DNA of 15,121 nt from Actinomycetota bacterium (GCA_018882725.1 VERK01000025.1:1-15121), one strand, 5' to 3'. Counted from the first letter of the stretch, positions 6,406 to 12,904 are shown. Made by a program: numbers and translations. The notes: a model not told the origin generated them from the letters alone.

Positions 6406-7113
6406 GTGGGCGGAGAAGCGAAGAACGAGTCGTCGATGTCGAAGTCGACCAAACTCGTCATCGGATCGGTCGTTCTTGCGGTGGTTGTCGCATTGATCGT
6501 GGCCATTGCCACGAGTGGCGGGTCATCCGACAGTTCATCGAGTAATGGCGTCTCCGATAGTTCGAGTGCGGTGACCGCCCCAGGTGCGGCTTCCGAAGTT
6601 GCGGCGGCCGAGAATCAACCGGTCACGATCGAAGGTCAGATTCTCGACCCGCTCGGTGACCCGTCGGCCGATTCGGCCATTGGTGCTCCTGCTCCGTTGC
6701 TGCGCGGTTACTCGTTCGACGGACGCCCGGTGTCAATCGAACCTGGTGACGGTCGGTCGTACATGGTGGTGTTCCTCGCGCACTGGTGTCCGCACTGCAA
6801 CGCCGAAGTGCCGCGTCTCATCGAATGGAAGAACATGGGCATGACGCCCGACGGCCTCGAGGTCGTCGGCGTGAGTACGGGTGTGGCGGCCGATCGACCC
6901 AACTACCCGCCGTCCGAATGGATCGTCGAGAAGAAGTGGCCCTGGACAGTGATGGCTGACTCGGTCACGCAGGACGCGGCGATGGCGTACGGCGTCAGTG
7001 GCTATCCGTTCTTCACGATCATCGGTACCGACGGCACCGTGAAACTGCGCGCGTCGGGTGAAAAGAGCATCGAGGAGATCGACGCTCTGGTGGATGCGGC
7101 GCTGGCCGGCTAG
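6406..7113 (+). CDS. Membrane-anchored thioredoxin-fold (TlpA/DsbA-like) protein, CPHC active site
   Basis: This 235-residue protein has a short charged N-terminus, one membrane anchor (about 16-36), a Ser-rich flexible linker (37-60) and a redoxin domain (about 90-235). The active site is HWCPHC with C128 and C131, followed by the cis-proline loop GYPFF (P201). The CPHC dipeptide is that of E. coli DsbA, which is strongly oxidising, while the overall layout is TlpA/ResA-like. With the DsbB-like gene 21 bases upstream, I infer that the pair introduces disulfides into exported proteins: the anchored domain oxidises substrates and the DsbB homologue regenerates it. A reductive role, as in ResA or CcsX, is the alternative, but no cytochrome-biogenesis gene is nearby. 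The GTG start has a GGAGG ribosome site five bases upstream. Confidence 0.87.
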   Translation: MGGEAKNESSMSKSTKLVIGSVVLAVVVALIVAIATSGGSSDSSSSNGVSDSSSAVTAPGAASEVAAAENQPVTIEGQILDPLGDPSADSAIGAPAPLLRGYSFDGRPVSIEPGDGRSYMVVFLAHWCPHCNAEVPRLIEWKNMGMTPDGLEVVGVSTGVAADRPNYPPSEWIVEKKWPWTVMADSVTQDAAMAYGVSGYPFFTIIGTDGTVKLRASGEKSIEEIDALVDAALAG

Positions 7114-7121
7114 CCACCCTC

Positions 7122-7127
7122 TACGGT
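7122..7127 (+). promoter_or_regulatory. Leaderless -10 box TACGGT for the MazG-like gene
   Basis: TACGGT is followed by six bases (GGGCTC) and the GTG at 7134. The box lies within a small inverted repeat, CCACC (7114-7118) and GGTGG (7125-7129), which could be an operator or a chance hairpin. Confidence 0.55.
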
Positions 7128-7133
7128 GGGCTC

Positions 7134-7415
7134 GTGGATCTCGCCGAACTTCAGAGAATCATCGAGCTCACCTACGGAGACCGTGATCGTGCTCGCGGTG
7201 TTCCGTCCACAGTGGCCTGGTTGGCCGAAGAGATGGGTGAACTGGCGCAAGCGGTCAGAAAGGGCGATCGTTCGTCGCAGATGCACGAATTCGGCGACGT
7301 TCTGGCCTGGGTAGCGAGCCTGGCCAATCAGATGGACATCGATCTCACCGAAGCGATCGAGCGATATGCCGCCGGATGTCCGCGTTGTCACGCGACTCCG
7401 TGCGCGTGTGCGTGA
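7134..7415 (+). CDS. MazG-like nucleotide pyrophosphohydrolase domain protein with Cys-rich tail
   Basis: This 93-residue protein has a short all-alpha NTP-PPase core. The metal-binding EExxE motif is EEMGE (32-36), and the second acidic pair comes from E52 and D55 in HEFGDVLAW. Such proteins hydrolyse nucleoside triphosphates (often non-canonical ones) to monophosphate and pyrophosphate in the cytoplasm. The C-terminal tail, CPRCHATPCAC, has four cysteines (82, 85, 90, 92), enough for a small zinc or metal knuckle, which standard MazG domains lack. The length is about that of a single-domain MazG relative. The GTG start agrees with the leaderless TACGGT box. The specific nucleotide is unknown. 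The following peptidase gene has its own apparent promoter, so the two need not be co-regulated. Confidence 0.82.
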   Translation: MDLAELQRIIELTYGDRDRARGVPSTVAWLAEEMGELAQAVRKGDRSSQMHEFGDVLAWVASLANQMDIDLTEAIERYAAGCPRCHATPCACA

Positions 7416-7447
7416 TCGCGCCCTCTCGACGCGCTCGCTGATCGAAC

Positions 7448-7453
7448 TACTGT
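7448..7453 (+). promoter_or_regulatory. Leaderless -10 box TACTGT for the M14 peptidase gene
   Basis: TACTGT is followed by seven bases (GCCGAGG) and the GTG at 7461. TCGACG at 7426-7431, sixteen bases before the box, is a possible weak -35. The box itself overlaps the alternative GTG at 7452, making that start unlikely. Confidence 0.55.
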
Positions 7454-7460
7454 GCCGAGG

Positions 7461-9152
7461 GTGAGTTTCGATCCTTCGACCTACGGTTTCGACCGCTTCC
7501 TCCGCTACGACGACATGGTCGCCTGGCTCGAGCAGGTGGCCGCACAGAACCCGCACCTCATCGATCTCGACACCTACGGCCACTCGTATCAGGGTCGCAA
7601 GTTGTGGATCGTCGCCATCACCGACAAGTCGACGGGTGATCACGACACGAAACCGGCCCATTGGGTGGACGCCAATATCCATGCGGTCGAAGTCACCGGT
7701 GGTGTGGCCGCTCTCCATCTGATCGACCATCTGGTGCGCGGTCACCGAGCCGGCGATTCGAGAGTGACTACGGCACTGGCGCGCCGAACGTTCTACGTCG
7801 TGCCGCGAGTGAATCCCGATGGTGTCGAGGCGGCATTGGCTGATCGTCCGTCGTTCCATCGGTCGAGTGTGCGCTCGTGGCCATTCACCGACGGCCATCG
7901 TTGGCCTGGTCTCCACCCCGAAGACATCGACGGTGATGGACGCATTCGTACGATGCGAATCCGCGACGAGCACGGTGCATGGGTCGAACATCCCGACGAC
8001 GCGCGCGTGATGATGCCGGTACCTCTCGACGGAGAGACCGATCGTCCGCGCTATCGGCTTCTGACCGAAGGTCGGATCGTCGACCACGATGGATTCACGG
8101 TACCGACCCCGCGTGACCCGTCGGGGCTCGACCTGAATCGCAACTTTCCGGCCGGTTGGTCGACAGGAGTGCTGGGCTCGGGTGATCACCCCATGTCCGA
8201 ACCGGAGATCGACGCGCTCGTTCGCGCCGTTCGTGCGCGACCGAACGTGTGTGGTTACAACGCGTTCCACACATTCGGCGGTGTGTTGTTGCGTCCGAGT
8301 AGCACCAAACCCGACTCGTCGTTGCCACCCGCCGACGTGTGGGTCTGGAACGAACTCGGACGGCGCGGTACCGAACTCACCGAATACAAGGTGCATTCGG
8401 TGTACGAAGACTTCACGTGGGACAAGTCCGATGTGATGAGTGGAGCAGCCGACGACTGGGCCTACGAACATCTCGGGGTCTTTTCCTGGACCACCGAGTT
8501 CTGGGACGCGATCCATCACGCCACCGGCGAACGCGCCCACACGTTCATCTGGTACGAGGGTCCGACGACCGCTCAGGAATTGGCGGTGGCCAAGTGGAGC
8601 GATCAGAACGCTCCCGGTTCGTACGTGGGCTGGACTCCGTTCGAGCATCCTGAACTCGGGACCATCGAAATCGGTGGATGCGATTTCTTCTCGGTGTGGA
8701 CCAACCCGCCCTTGTCGATGCTGCGCAAGGAGATCGAACCTCACGCCGAATTCGCCGTGTTCCAGGCCCTGGCCGCACCATGTCTGGAGATCACCAAGTT
8801 CGAGGCCGAGTCACTCGGCAGCAACACCTGGCGAGTGCGTCTCGGTGTCTCGAACACTGGTTGGCTCCCCACGGATGTGAGCGCTTGGGCTCGCAAGAAC
8901 AACCTCGTGTTGCCCATCACAGCCGAGGTCGACATCGACAACGGTTCGGTCGTCGGCTCGCCGGCCAAAGTGAAGCTCGGTCAACTCGACGGTCGGATGT
9001 CGTTCCGTCTGAACGGTGGCGCGATGTCGGACGGAACTCCTGATCGGACGCTCCACGAGTGGGTCGTATCCGCTCCGGTCGGAGCGAATGTGAGCGTGAG
9101 CGTTGTTCACCAGCGCACGGGCCGTGTGACGGCGAAACTCGTTCTCGGCTGA
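7461..9152 (+). CDS. M14-family zinc carboxypeptidase-like protein
   Basis: This 563-residue protein has the full metallocarboxypeptidase set. Zinc ligands are H74 and E77 in NIHAVEVTG and H270 in AFHTFGG, substrate-binding Asn226-Arg227 lie in GLDLNRNFP, and the probable catalytic Glu346 is in WTTEFWD. An insertion, EDIDGDGRIRTM, carries aspartates 155, 157 and 159 in an EF-hand-like calcium-loop pattern. The last 125 residues or so look like a beta-sandwich (RVRLGVSNTGWLPTDVS) of the kind that binds carbohydrate or mediates contacts. There is no signal peptide, so unless it is secreted by another route it is cytoplasmic, where peptidoglycan-fragment or peptide trimming is possible but unproven. 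I set the start at GTG 7461 rather than 7452 because the TACTGT box lies seven bases upstream of 7461 and overlaps 7452. xseA begins four bases after the stop, so both are probably on one transcript. Confidence 0.86.
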   Translation: MSFDPSTYGFDRFLRYDDMVAWLEQVAAQNPHLIDLDTYGHSYQGRKLWIVAITDKSTGDHDTKPAHWVDANIHAVEVTGGVAALHLIDHLVRGHRAGDSRVTTALARRTFYVVPRVNPDGVEAALADRPSFHRSSVRSWPFTDGHRWPGLHPEDIDGDGRIRTMRIRDEHGAWVEHPDDARVMMPVPLDGETDRPRYRLLTEGRIVDHDGFTVPTPRDPSGLDLNRNFPAGWSTGVLGSGDHPMSEPEIDALVRAVRARPNVCGYNAFHTFGGVLLRPSSTKPDSSLPPADVWVWNELGRRGTELTEYKVHSVYEDFTWDKSDVMSGAADDWAYEHLGVFSWTTEFWDAIHHATGERAHTFIWYEGPTTAQELAVAKWSDQNAPGSYVGWTPFEHPELGTIEIGGCDFFSVWTNPPLSMLRKEIEPHAEFAVFQALAAPCLEITKFEAESLGSNTWRVRLGVSNTGWLPTDVSAWARKNNLVLPITAEVDIDNGSVVGSPAKVKLGQLDGRMSFRLNGGAMSDGTPDRTLHEWVVSAPVGANVSVSVVHQRTGRVTAKLVLG

Positions 9153-9156
9153 TCCG

Positions 9157-10482
9157 ATGACCGATCAACTCGACTTCGACGACGAGTTCGATGATGAACT
9201 CGACGATGAACTCGATGACGACGACGTACCGGAGCCGTCGGCGAACACCACGTACTCCATTTCCGAACTGGCTTCGGCCATCAACGGAGTCCTCGAAGAC
9301 GGATTCGACGAAGGTGTGTGGGTGTGGGGTGAGATCTCCAGTGTCTCGGTGAAAGGCGGTCACACCTACTTCACCCTCGTGGAAGATCTGGGTGGCGGTA
9401 AGCGCGCCCAGTTGAACGTCAATCTGTGGGCCGGCGTGCTTCAGCGCATCCGACCGGTGCTGAAGTCGAGCGGTCTGGCCATTCAGAACGGTCTTCGAGT
9501 TCGCGTGCGGGGCGAACTCGACTTCTACGCGCCGTTCGGCAAGTTGTCACTCACGATGCAGGAGATCGACCCGCGCTTCACGTTGGGTGACATCGCCCTT
9601 CAGCGCGAAGAACTCGTACGCAAGCTCAAGGAGTCGGGTCTGTACGACGCCAACCGACGACTCGAACTGCCCACGGTTCCTTTCCGTATCGGCCTGGTGA
9701 CGAGTTGGGGGACCGCCGCCTGGGCCGACTTCACGAAGGAGATCGAGGGGAGCGGACTCGGATTCACGGTGTCGGTGGTCGACGTGCGCGTCCAGGGCGA
9801 CTCGGCAGTGCGCGAAGTGTCGAACGCCATTCGCTATCTGTCGCGACGTGGTGACATCGATGTGATCGCGGTCGTTCGCGGTGGCGGAAGCAAGGCCGAG
9901 TTGGCCACGTTCGACGCCGAACCGATCGTGGACTCGATCGTCACATCGTCGGTTCCGGTGTTCGTGGGGGTGGGCCACGAGATCGACACCAGTGTTGCCG
10001 ACGAAGTTGCCTATCGCCGCTACAAGACTCCGACGGCATGTGCGGCTGGCTTGGTGGAGCGAGTGCGCGAGTTCGTGACGAGTTCCGAGGAAATGTGGGA
10101 AGCCATCGCGCGAGCCACGACCGACTTGCTGAACGACGCCAACGTCGAGTTGGTGGAAACCGCACACTTGTTGGCGAGCCGTACCCGCACGGCAGTGGCG
10201 CGAGCCGAAGAGCGTCTCGAGTACCGGAGCCAGCGGCTCGGCACCGCCGCAAGGAGTCGCCTCGACAACGCCGACACCGCACTCGTCTCACGCGCTGAGC
10301 GACTGAGGTTGCTCGATCCTCGCCGCATCATGGAACGCGGTTGGTCGATCACTCGATCCGCCGATGGTCGCGCTCTGCGATCGGTGGCCGAAGTCGGACG
10401 TGGTGATCGAATCGTCACCCAGATGGTCGATGGCGTGGTCACCAGCACCGTCGACGAGATCTCCCCGGAAACACGGAAGTAG
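9157..10482 (+). CDS. xseA: Exodeoxyribonuclease VII large subunit
   Basis: This is the catalytic large subunit of exonuclease VII, which degrades single-stranded DNA from both ends to short oligonucleotides and takes part in repair. The 441-residue chain has an N-terminal OB-fold (about 31-140, with VWVWGEISSVSVKGGHTYFTL). The catalytic core follows, marked by AVVRGGGSKAELATFD (238-253) and VGVGHEIDTSVADEVA (270-285) leading to KTPTACA. A coiled-coil region (about 300-390) and a C-terminal segment with RGWSITR come last. Odd features are a very acidic N-terminal extension (residues 6-23) built from a 12-base tandem repeat, and VTSWGTAAWADF where many homologues have VTSPTGAAIRD. The start lies four bases after the peptidase stop with no ribosome site or TANNNT box, consistent with translational coupling. 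xseB follows directly. Confidence 0.95.
   Translation: MTDQLDFDDEFDDELDDELDDDDVPEPSANTTYSISELASAINGVLEDGFDEGVWVWGEISSVSVKGGHTYFTLVEDLGGGKRAQLNVNLWAGVLQRIRPVLKSSGLAIQNGLRVRVRGELDFYAPFGKLSLTMQEIDPRFTLGDIALQREELVRKLKESGLYDANRRLELPTVPFRIGLVTSWGTAAWADFTKEIEGSGLGFTVSVVDVRVQGDSAVREVSNAIRYLSRRGDIDVIAVVRGGGSKAELATFDAEPIVDSIVTSSVPVFVGVGHEIDTSVADEVAYRRYKTPTACAAGLVERVREFVTSSEEMWEAIARATTDLLNDANVELVETAHLLASRTRTAVARAEERLEYRSQRLGTAARSRLDNADTALVSRAERLRLLDPRRIMERGWSITRSADGRALRSVAEVGRGDRIVTQMVDGVVTSTVDEISPETRK
9178..9225 (+). repeat. 12-base tandem repeat encoding acidic DDE(F/L) units in XseA
   Basis: Three 12-base units (9178-9189, 9190-9201, 9202-9213) encode DDEF, DDEL and DDEL, and a degenerate fourth unit encodes DDDD. 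Units two and three differ at one base (GATGATGAACTC and GACGATGAACTC), which suggests recent slippage or duplication. The result is a disordered acidic tail on exonuclease VII. Confidence 0.8.
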
Positions 10483-10485
10483 AGT
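10480..10485 (+). promoter_or_regulatory. Leaderless -10 box TAGAGT for xseB
   Basis: TAGAGT begins with the xseA stop codon TAG and is followed by seven bases and the xseB ATG at 10493. It could give xseB extra leaderless transcripts besides read-through from xseA. Confidence 0.5.
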
Positions 10486-10492
10486 CATCGCA

Positions 10493-10702
10493 ATGGCCAA
10501 AAGAAGTGATTCGGAAGTCGGTTACGCCGATGCGCTGGCCGAGCTCGAGCGCATCCTCTCCGAACTCGAGGCTGCCGACGTCGATGTCGATGTCTTGGCC
10601 GAGAAGGTGGCTCGCGCCTCCGAACTGATCCGCTTGTGCCGTGACCGAATCGGCAACGCGAAACTGCAGATCGACAAAGTGGTCGCTGGTCTCGAAGACT
10701 GA
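10493..10702 (+). CDS. xseB: Exodeoxyribonuclease VII small subunit
   Basis: This 69-residue helical small subunit partners XseA in exonuclease VII. It shows the family pattern: YADALAELERILSELEAADVD (two-helix hairpin start), then LAEKVARASELIRLCRDRI with a final helix LQIDKVV. Length and charge are typical. Small subunits bind along the coiled coil of XseA and are needed for a soluble, regulated holoenzyme. The ATG at 10493 is ten bases after the xseA stop and has a TAGAGT box seven bases upstream. The next gene is a polyprenyl diphosphate synthase, the same order (xseB then prenyl synthase) as xseB-ispA in E. coli, an old conserved neighbourhood. Confidence 0.93.
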   Translation: MAKRSDSEVGYADALAELERILSELEAADVDVDVLAEKVARASELIRLCRDRIGNAKLQIDKVVAGLED

Positions 10703-10710
10703 GCGACCCG

Positions 10711-10716
10711 TAGCCT
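10711..10716 (+). promoter_or_regulatory. Leaderless -10 box TAGCCT for the polyprenyl synthase gene
   Basis: TAGCCT is followed by GATCTC (six bases) and the GTG at 10723. The same GATCTC spacer recurs before the LysM gene at 11797-11802. Confidence 0.6.
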
Positions 10717-10722
10717 GATCTC

Positions 10723-11778
10723 GTGACGACCGCGCCTCCCTCTCTGTCGGTCATCGCGCGTCGCGTCGAGACGCGGATCGACGAAGTGTTGCGAGCCGAA
10801 GAATCTCGGTGGTCGGAGTTCGACTCCGACTTGGTGTCGCCGGTCGCTGAGATTCGCCGTTTGATCGTTGCTGGCGGCAAGCGCCTGCGTCCGGCGTTCT
10901 GCTTCTGGGGTCACGAAGGGGCCGGTGGCATCGACGAGCAACGAGCCATTGACGCCGGGGCCGCGCTCGAACTGCTGCACGCATTCGCGCTCTTTCACGA
11001 CGACGTGATGGACGGATCCACGAGTCGTCGGGGCGAGCCGGTGACACACATGGTGTTCGCCGACGAACACCGCGCTGCTGGAAGCAGTGGAGAGGCTCGT
11101 CGTTACGGAGAAGGTATCGCGATCCTGGTGGGCGATCTGGCGTTCGTGTTCAGCGATCGGTTGCTCGACGGTGCATCCGATCGCGCACGCAGCATCTGGC
11201 ACGAATTGCGAATCGAACTGAACGTCGGCCAGATCCTCGACCTCGTGGGTTCGGCGCGGCACGAACGTCGCCGCCACAAGGCCGAGCGCATCTGTCGCTA
11301 CAAGAGTGGCAAGTACACGATCGAGCGCCCGCTTCATCTCGGCGCCATGCTGGCCGCTCCCGAACGTCACGACGAGTTGATCCCGCGTTTGAGTGCGTAC
11401 GGACTTCCTCTCGGTGACGCGTTCCAGATGCGCGACGACGTGATGGGTGCGTTCGGCGAGTCGGCGGTGACGGGCAAGCCGGTGGGTGACGATCTTCGCG
11501 AGGGAAAGCCCACGCCGTTGCTCGCTATCGCGGTCGAGCGAGCCACCGACGCCCAACGAGCCATTCTCGATCGAGTCGGCCGGGACAAACTCGATGCTGA
11601 TCAAGTGCGCCGTGTGCAGGACGTGATCGTCGAGTGCGGAGCGCTCGAACAGATGGAAGCCACCATCGCCCGGTTGGCCGACCAGGCCGTGGCCGCTCTC
11701 GATCACGTCGACCTCTCGGGTCGCTCGCGTGGAGAACTGATCGCATTGGCCGAATTCGTGACGCGCCGTCAAACCTGA
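10723..11778 (+). CDS. Polyprenyl (probably geranylgeranyl) diphosphate synthase
   Basis: This 351-residue all-trans prenyltransferase condenses isopentenyl diphosphate with allylic diphosphates in the cytoplasm to make isoprenoid precursors. Visible motifs are GGKRLRP (51-57, IPP-binding), the first Asp-rich motif DDVMD (93-97) in LFHDDVMD, YKSGKYT (193-199), and the second Asp motif in QMRDDVMG (D238, D239), followed by GKPVGDDLREGKPT (251-264). The second motif is DDxxG rather than DDxxD, as in many actinobacterial IdsA-type enzymes. Residues at the fourth and fifth positions before the first motif are A89 and L90, which lack the bulky aromatics that limit chain length in farnesyl diphosphate synthases. 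A C20 or longer product is therefore inferred. The GTG start is supported by the TAGCCT box. The gene lies 20 bases after xseB. Confidence 0.92.
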   Translation: MTTAPPSLSVIARRVETRIDEVLRAEESRWSEFDSDLVSPVAEIRRLIVAGGKRLRPAFCFWGHEGAGGIDEQRAIDAGAALELLHAFALFHDDVMDGSTSRRGEPVTHMVFADEHRAAGSSGEARRYGEGIAILVGDLAFVFSDRLLDGASDRARSIWHELRIELNVGQILDLVGSARHERRRHKAERICRYKSGKYTIERPLHLGAMLAAPERHDELIPRLSAYGLPLGDAFQMRDDVMGAFGESAVTGKPVGDDLREGKPTPLLAIAVERATDAQRAILDRVGRDKLDADQVRRVQDVIVECGALEQMEATIARLADQAVAALDHVDLSGRSRGELIALAEFVTRRQT

Positions 11779-11790
11779 GAATCGATCCAA

Positions 11791-11796
11791 TACGCT
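11791..11796 (+). promoter_or_regulatory. Leaderless -10 box TACGCT for the LysM lipoprotein gene
   Basis: TACGCT is followed by GATCTC (six bases) and the ATG at 11803. The whole block from the hexamer to the start differs from that of the polyprenyl synthase gene only in two hexamer bases and the start codon. Confidence 0.6.
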
Positions 11797-11802
11797 GATC
11801 TC

Positions 11803-12159
11803 ATGCGCGCGAGGTCGATGTCGATCGTGATCGGACTGCTGGCGTTGTCGGCCTGCGGTGGCGACGACACCGCCGGTGTCGATTCACTTCCGCTTCTCAC
11901 GGCCGCACCCGCGACGGCCGCACCGTCGGCCGAATCGACCACCACCTTGCCCGCGGTCGAGGAGTTCTACACCATCCAGCAGGGCGACACTTTGTTCGGT
12001 ATCGCCAAGTCATTCGGCGTGACCCTCGAGGATCTGATCGCCTTCAACGGCATCACCGATCCCGATGCGATCGAGGCTGGTCAGCGTCTGAAGATTCCGC
12101 CGGTGGGTGTGAGCATTCCCACCGTGGCTCCGTCGACCACCACGACCACTACTCCGTGA
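11803..12159 (+). CDS. LysM-domain lipoprotein
   Basis: This is a 118-residue exported lipoprotein. Residues 1-18 form a signal peptide with the lipobox LSAC, so Cys18 would be lipidated and anchored to the outer face of the membrane. An Ala/Thr/Pro/Ser-rich spacer (30-50) leads to one LysM domain (about 55-99, YTIQQGDTLFGIAKSFGVT ending AGQRLKIPP), which binds N-acetylglucosamine-containing glycans such as peptidoglycan. The C-terminus is a Thr-rich tail (STTTTTTP). No enzymatic domain is present, so it probably acts as a wall-binding tether or adaptor. The start is supported by a TACGCT box six bases upstream. The following gene has its own apparent promoter, so membership of a shared operon is uncertain. 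Confidence 0.9.
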   Translation: MRARSMSIVIGLLALSACGGDDTAGVDSLPLLTAAPATAAPSAESTTTLPAVEEFYTIQQGDTLFGIAKSFGVTLEDLIAFNGITDPDAIEAGQRLKIPPVGVSIPTVAPSTTTTTTP

Positions 12160-12178
12160 CCCCCTCGAAGTGAGTCCG

Positions 12179-12184
12179 TAGACT
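12179..12184 (+). promoter_or_regulatory. Leaderless -10 box TAGACT for the putative oxygenase gene
   Basis: TAGACT is followed by six bases (GACGCC) and the ATG at 12191. GTGACC at 12156-12161, seventeen bases before the box, resembles a -35 (TTGACA) in four positions and overlaps the end of the LysM gene. Confidence 0.6.
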
Positions 12185-12190
12185 GACGCC

Positions 12191-12901
12191 ATGTCCGCCG
12201 GCTCGACTTTCTGGCCCAATCAGGATCACTGGTCGGTCAAGATCCCGCTGCACACCCCGCACCCGCGTCTGAAGGTGCTCGATGAGACGGGCTTCGTTCA
12301 GTTGAGCCCCATGCCCGTCGATGTTCCGTCGTCCGAGTGGGAGCACCTCGAGTACATGGACTGGAAGAGCGGTGGCGACACCAACTTCGCGCCGCTCGCG
12401 TCTGCTGACGGTCAACTCGACTGTCGCGGTTTCTGGGACAAGGGTAAGACCGACAAAGACGCGCTCTGGACCTCGAACGCCGAGATGGCACCGACCCTGC
12501 GCCGGTACGTCGACTCGGTGGGCGCCAACTTCGGTCGTGTTCGCATCATCAAACTCGAACCTCAGGATCGCGACACCGCGATCCGGTCGATTCACCGCGA
12601 CGACAACAATCGCTTCAATCCCGACAACGAGGGTTGGGTCGTGCGGTCGTGGGTCGAACTGACCCACCAGCCCGACAGTTACATGCTGTTGATGGACAAC
12701 GACGCCGACGGATTGCCCGACCGTTCGACCGAGCGTCGCATCCCGTTGTCGCGCGGTGCACGATTCGTGGTCGACACGCAGCGTCTGTGGCACGTGGTCG
12801 TGCATCCGCACAACGTGGCTCGCTACGCACTCATCACCAGTTTCGAGAGCGGTCCGCAACTCGAGCGGTGGATCGACTCCCAGTTGCCCGTCGGCGTCTG
12901 A
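12191..12901 (+). CDS. Probable Fe(II)/2-oxoglutarate oxygenase (aspartyl/asparaginyl beta-hydroxylase-like)
   Basis: This is a 236-residue soluble protein without a signal peptide. The second half has the layout of a double-stranded beta-helix oxygenase. It includes RVRIIKLEP (116-124), an HxD pair H135-R-D137 in SIHRDDNN, the strand VVRSWVELT (150-158) and the strand FVVDTQRLWHVVVHPH (192-207), where H201 or H205 would be the distal iron ligand. R211 in NVARYALITSF is the candidate 2-oxoglutarate-binding arginine. This HxD...H...R order fits the aspartyl/asparaginyl beta-hydroxylase group, which hydroxylates amino-acid side chains. Residues 1-100 are rich in Trp and Pro and not recognised. 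The substrate is unknown. The ATG start is supported by the TAGACT box. The stop is three bases from the convergent mutase gene. Family assignment is by motif reading only. Confidence 0.62.
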   Translation: MSAGSTFWPNQDHWSVKIPLHTPHPRLKVLDETGFVQLSPMPVDVPSSEWEHLEYMDWKSGGDTNFAPLASADGQLDCRGFWDKGKTDKDALWTSNAEMAPTLRRYVDSVGANFGRVRIIKLEPQDRDTAIRSIHRDDNNRFNPDNEGWVVRSWVELTHQPDSYMLLMDNDADGLPDRSTERRIPLSRGARFVVDTQRLWHVVVHPHNVARYALITSFESGPQLERWIDSQLPVGV

Positions 12902-12904
12902 GCT

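Noticed and set aside
7110..8744. 544-codon open frame on the minus strand opposite the M14 peptidase and MazG-like genes
   Set aside because: It spans two well-supported plus-strand genes, shows no recognisable motif, and is rich in Arg/His/Val as expected for the complement of a high-GC gene with few stops.
10522..11790. 422-codon open frame on the minus strand opposite xseB and the polyprenyl synthase
   Set aside because: It crosses two clearly functional genes in antisense, and its composition is that of a shadow frame.
12149..12859. 236-codon minus-strand frame opposite the putative oxygenase
   Set aside because: The plus-strand frame has a promoter box and oxygenase motifs; the antisense frame has no motif.
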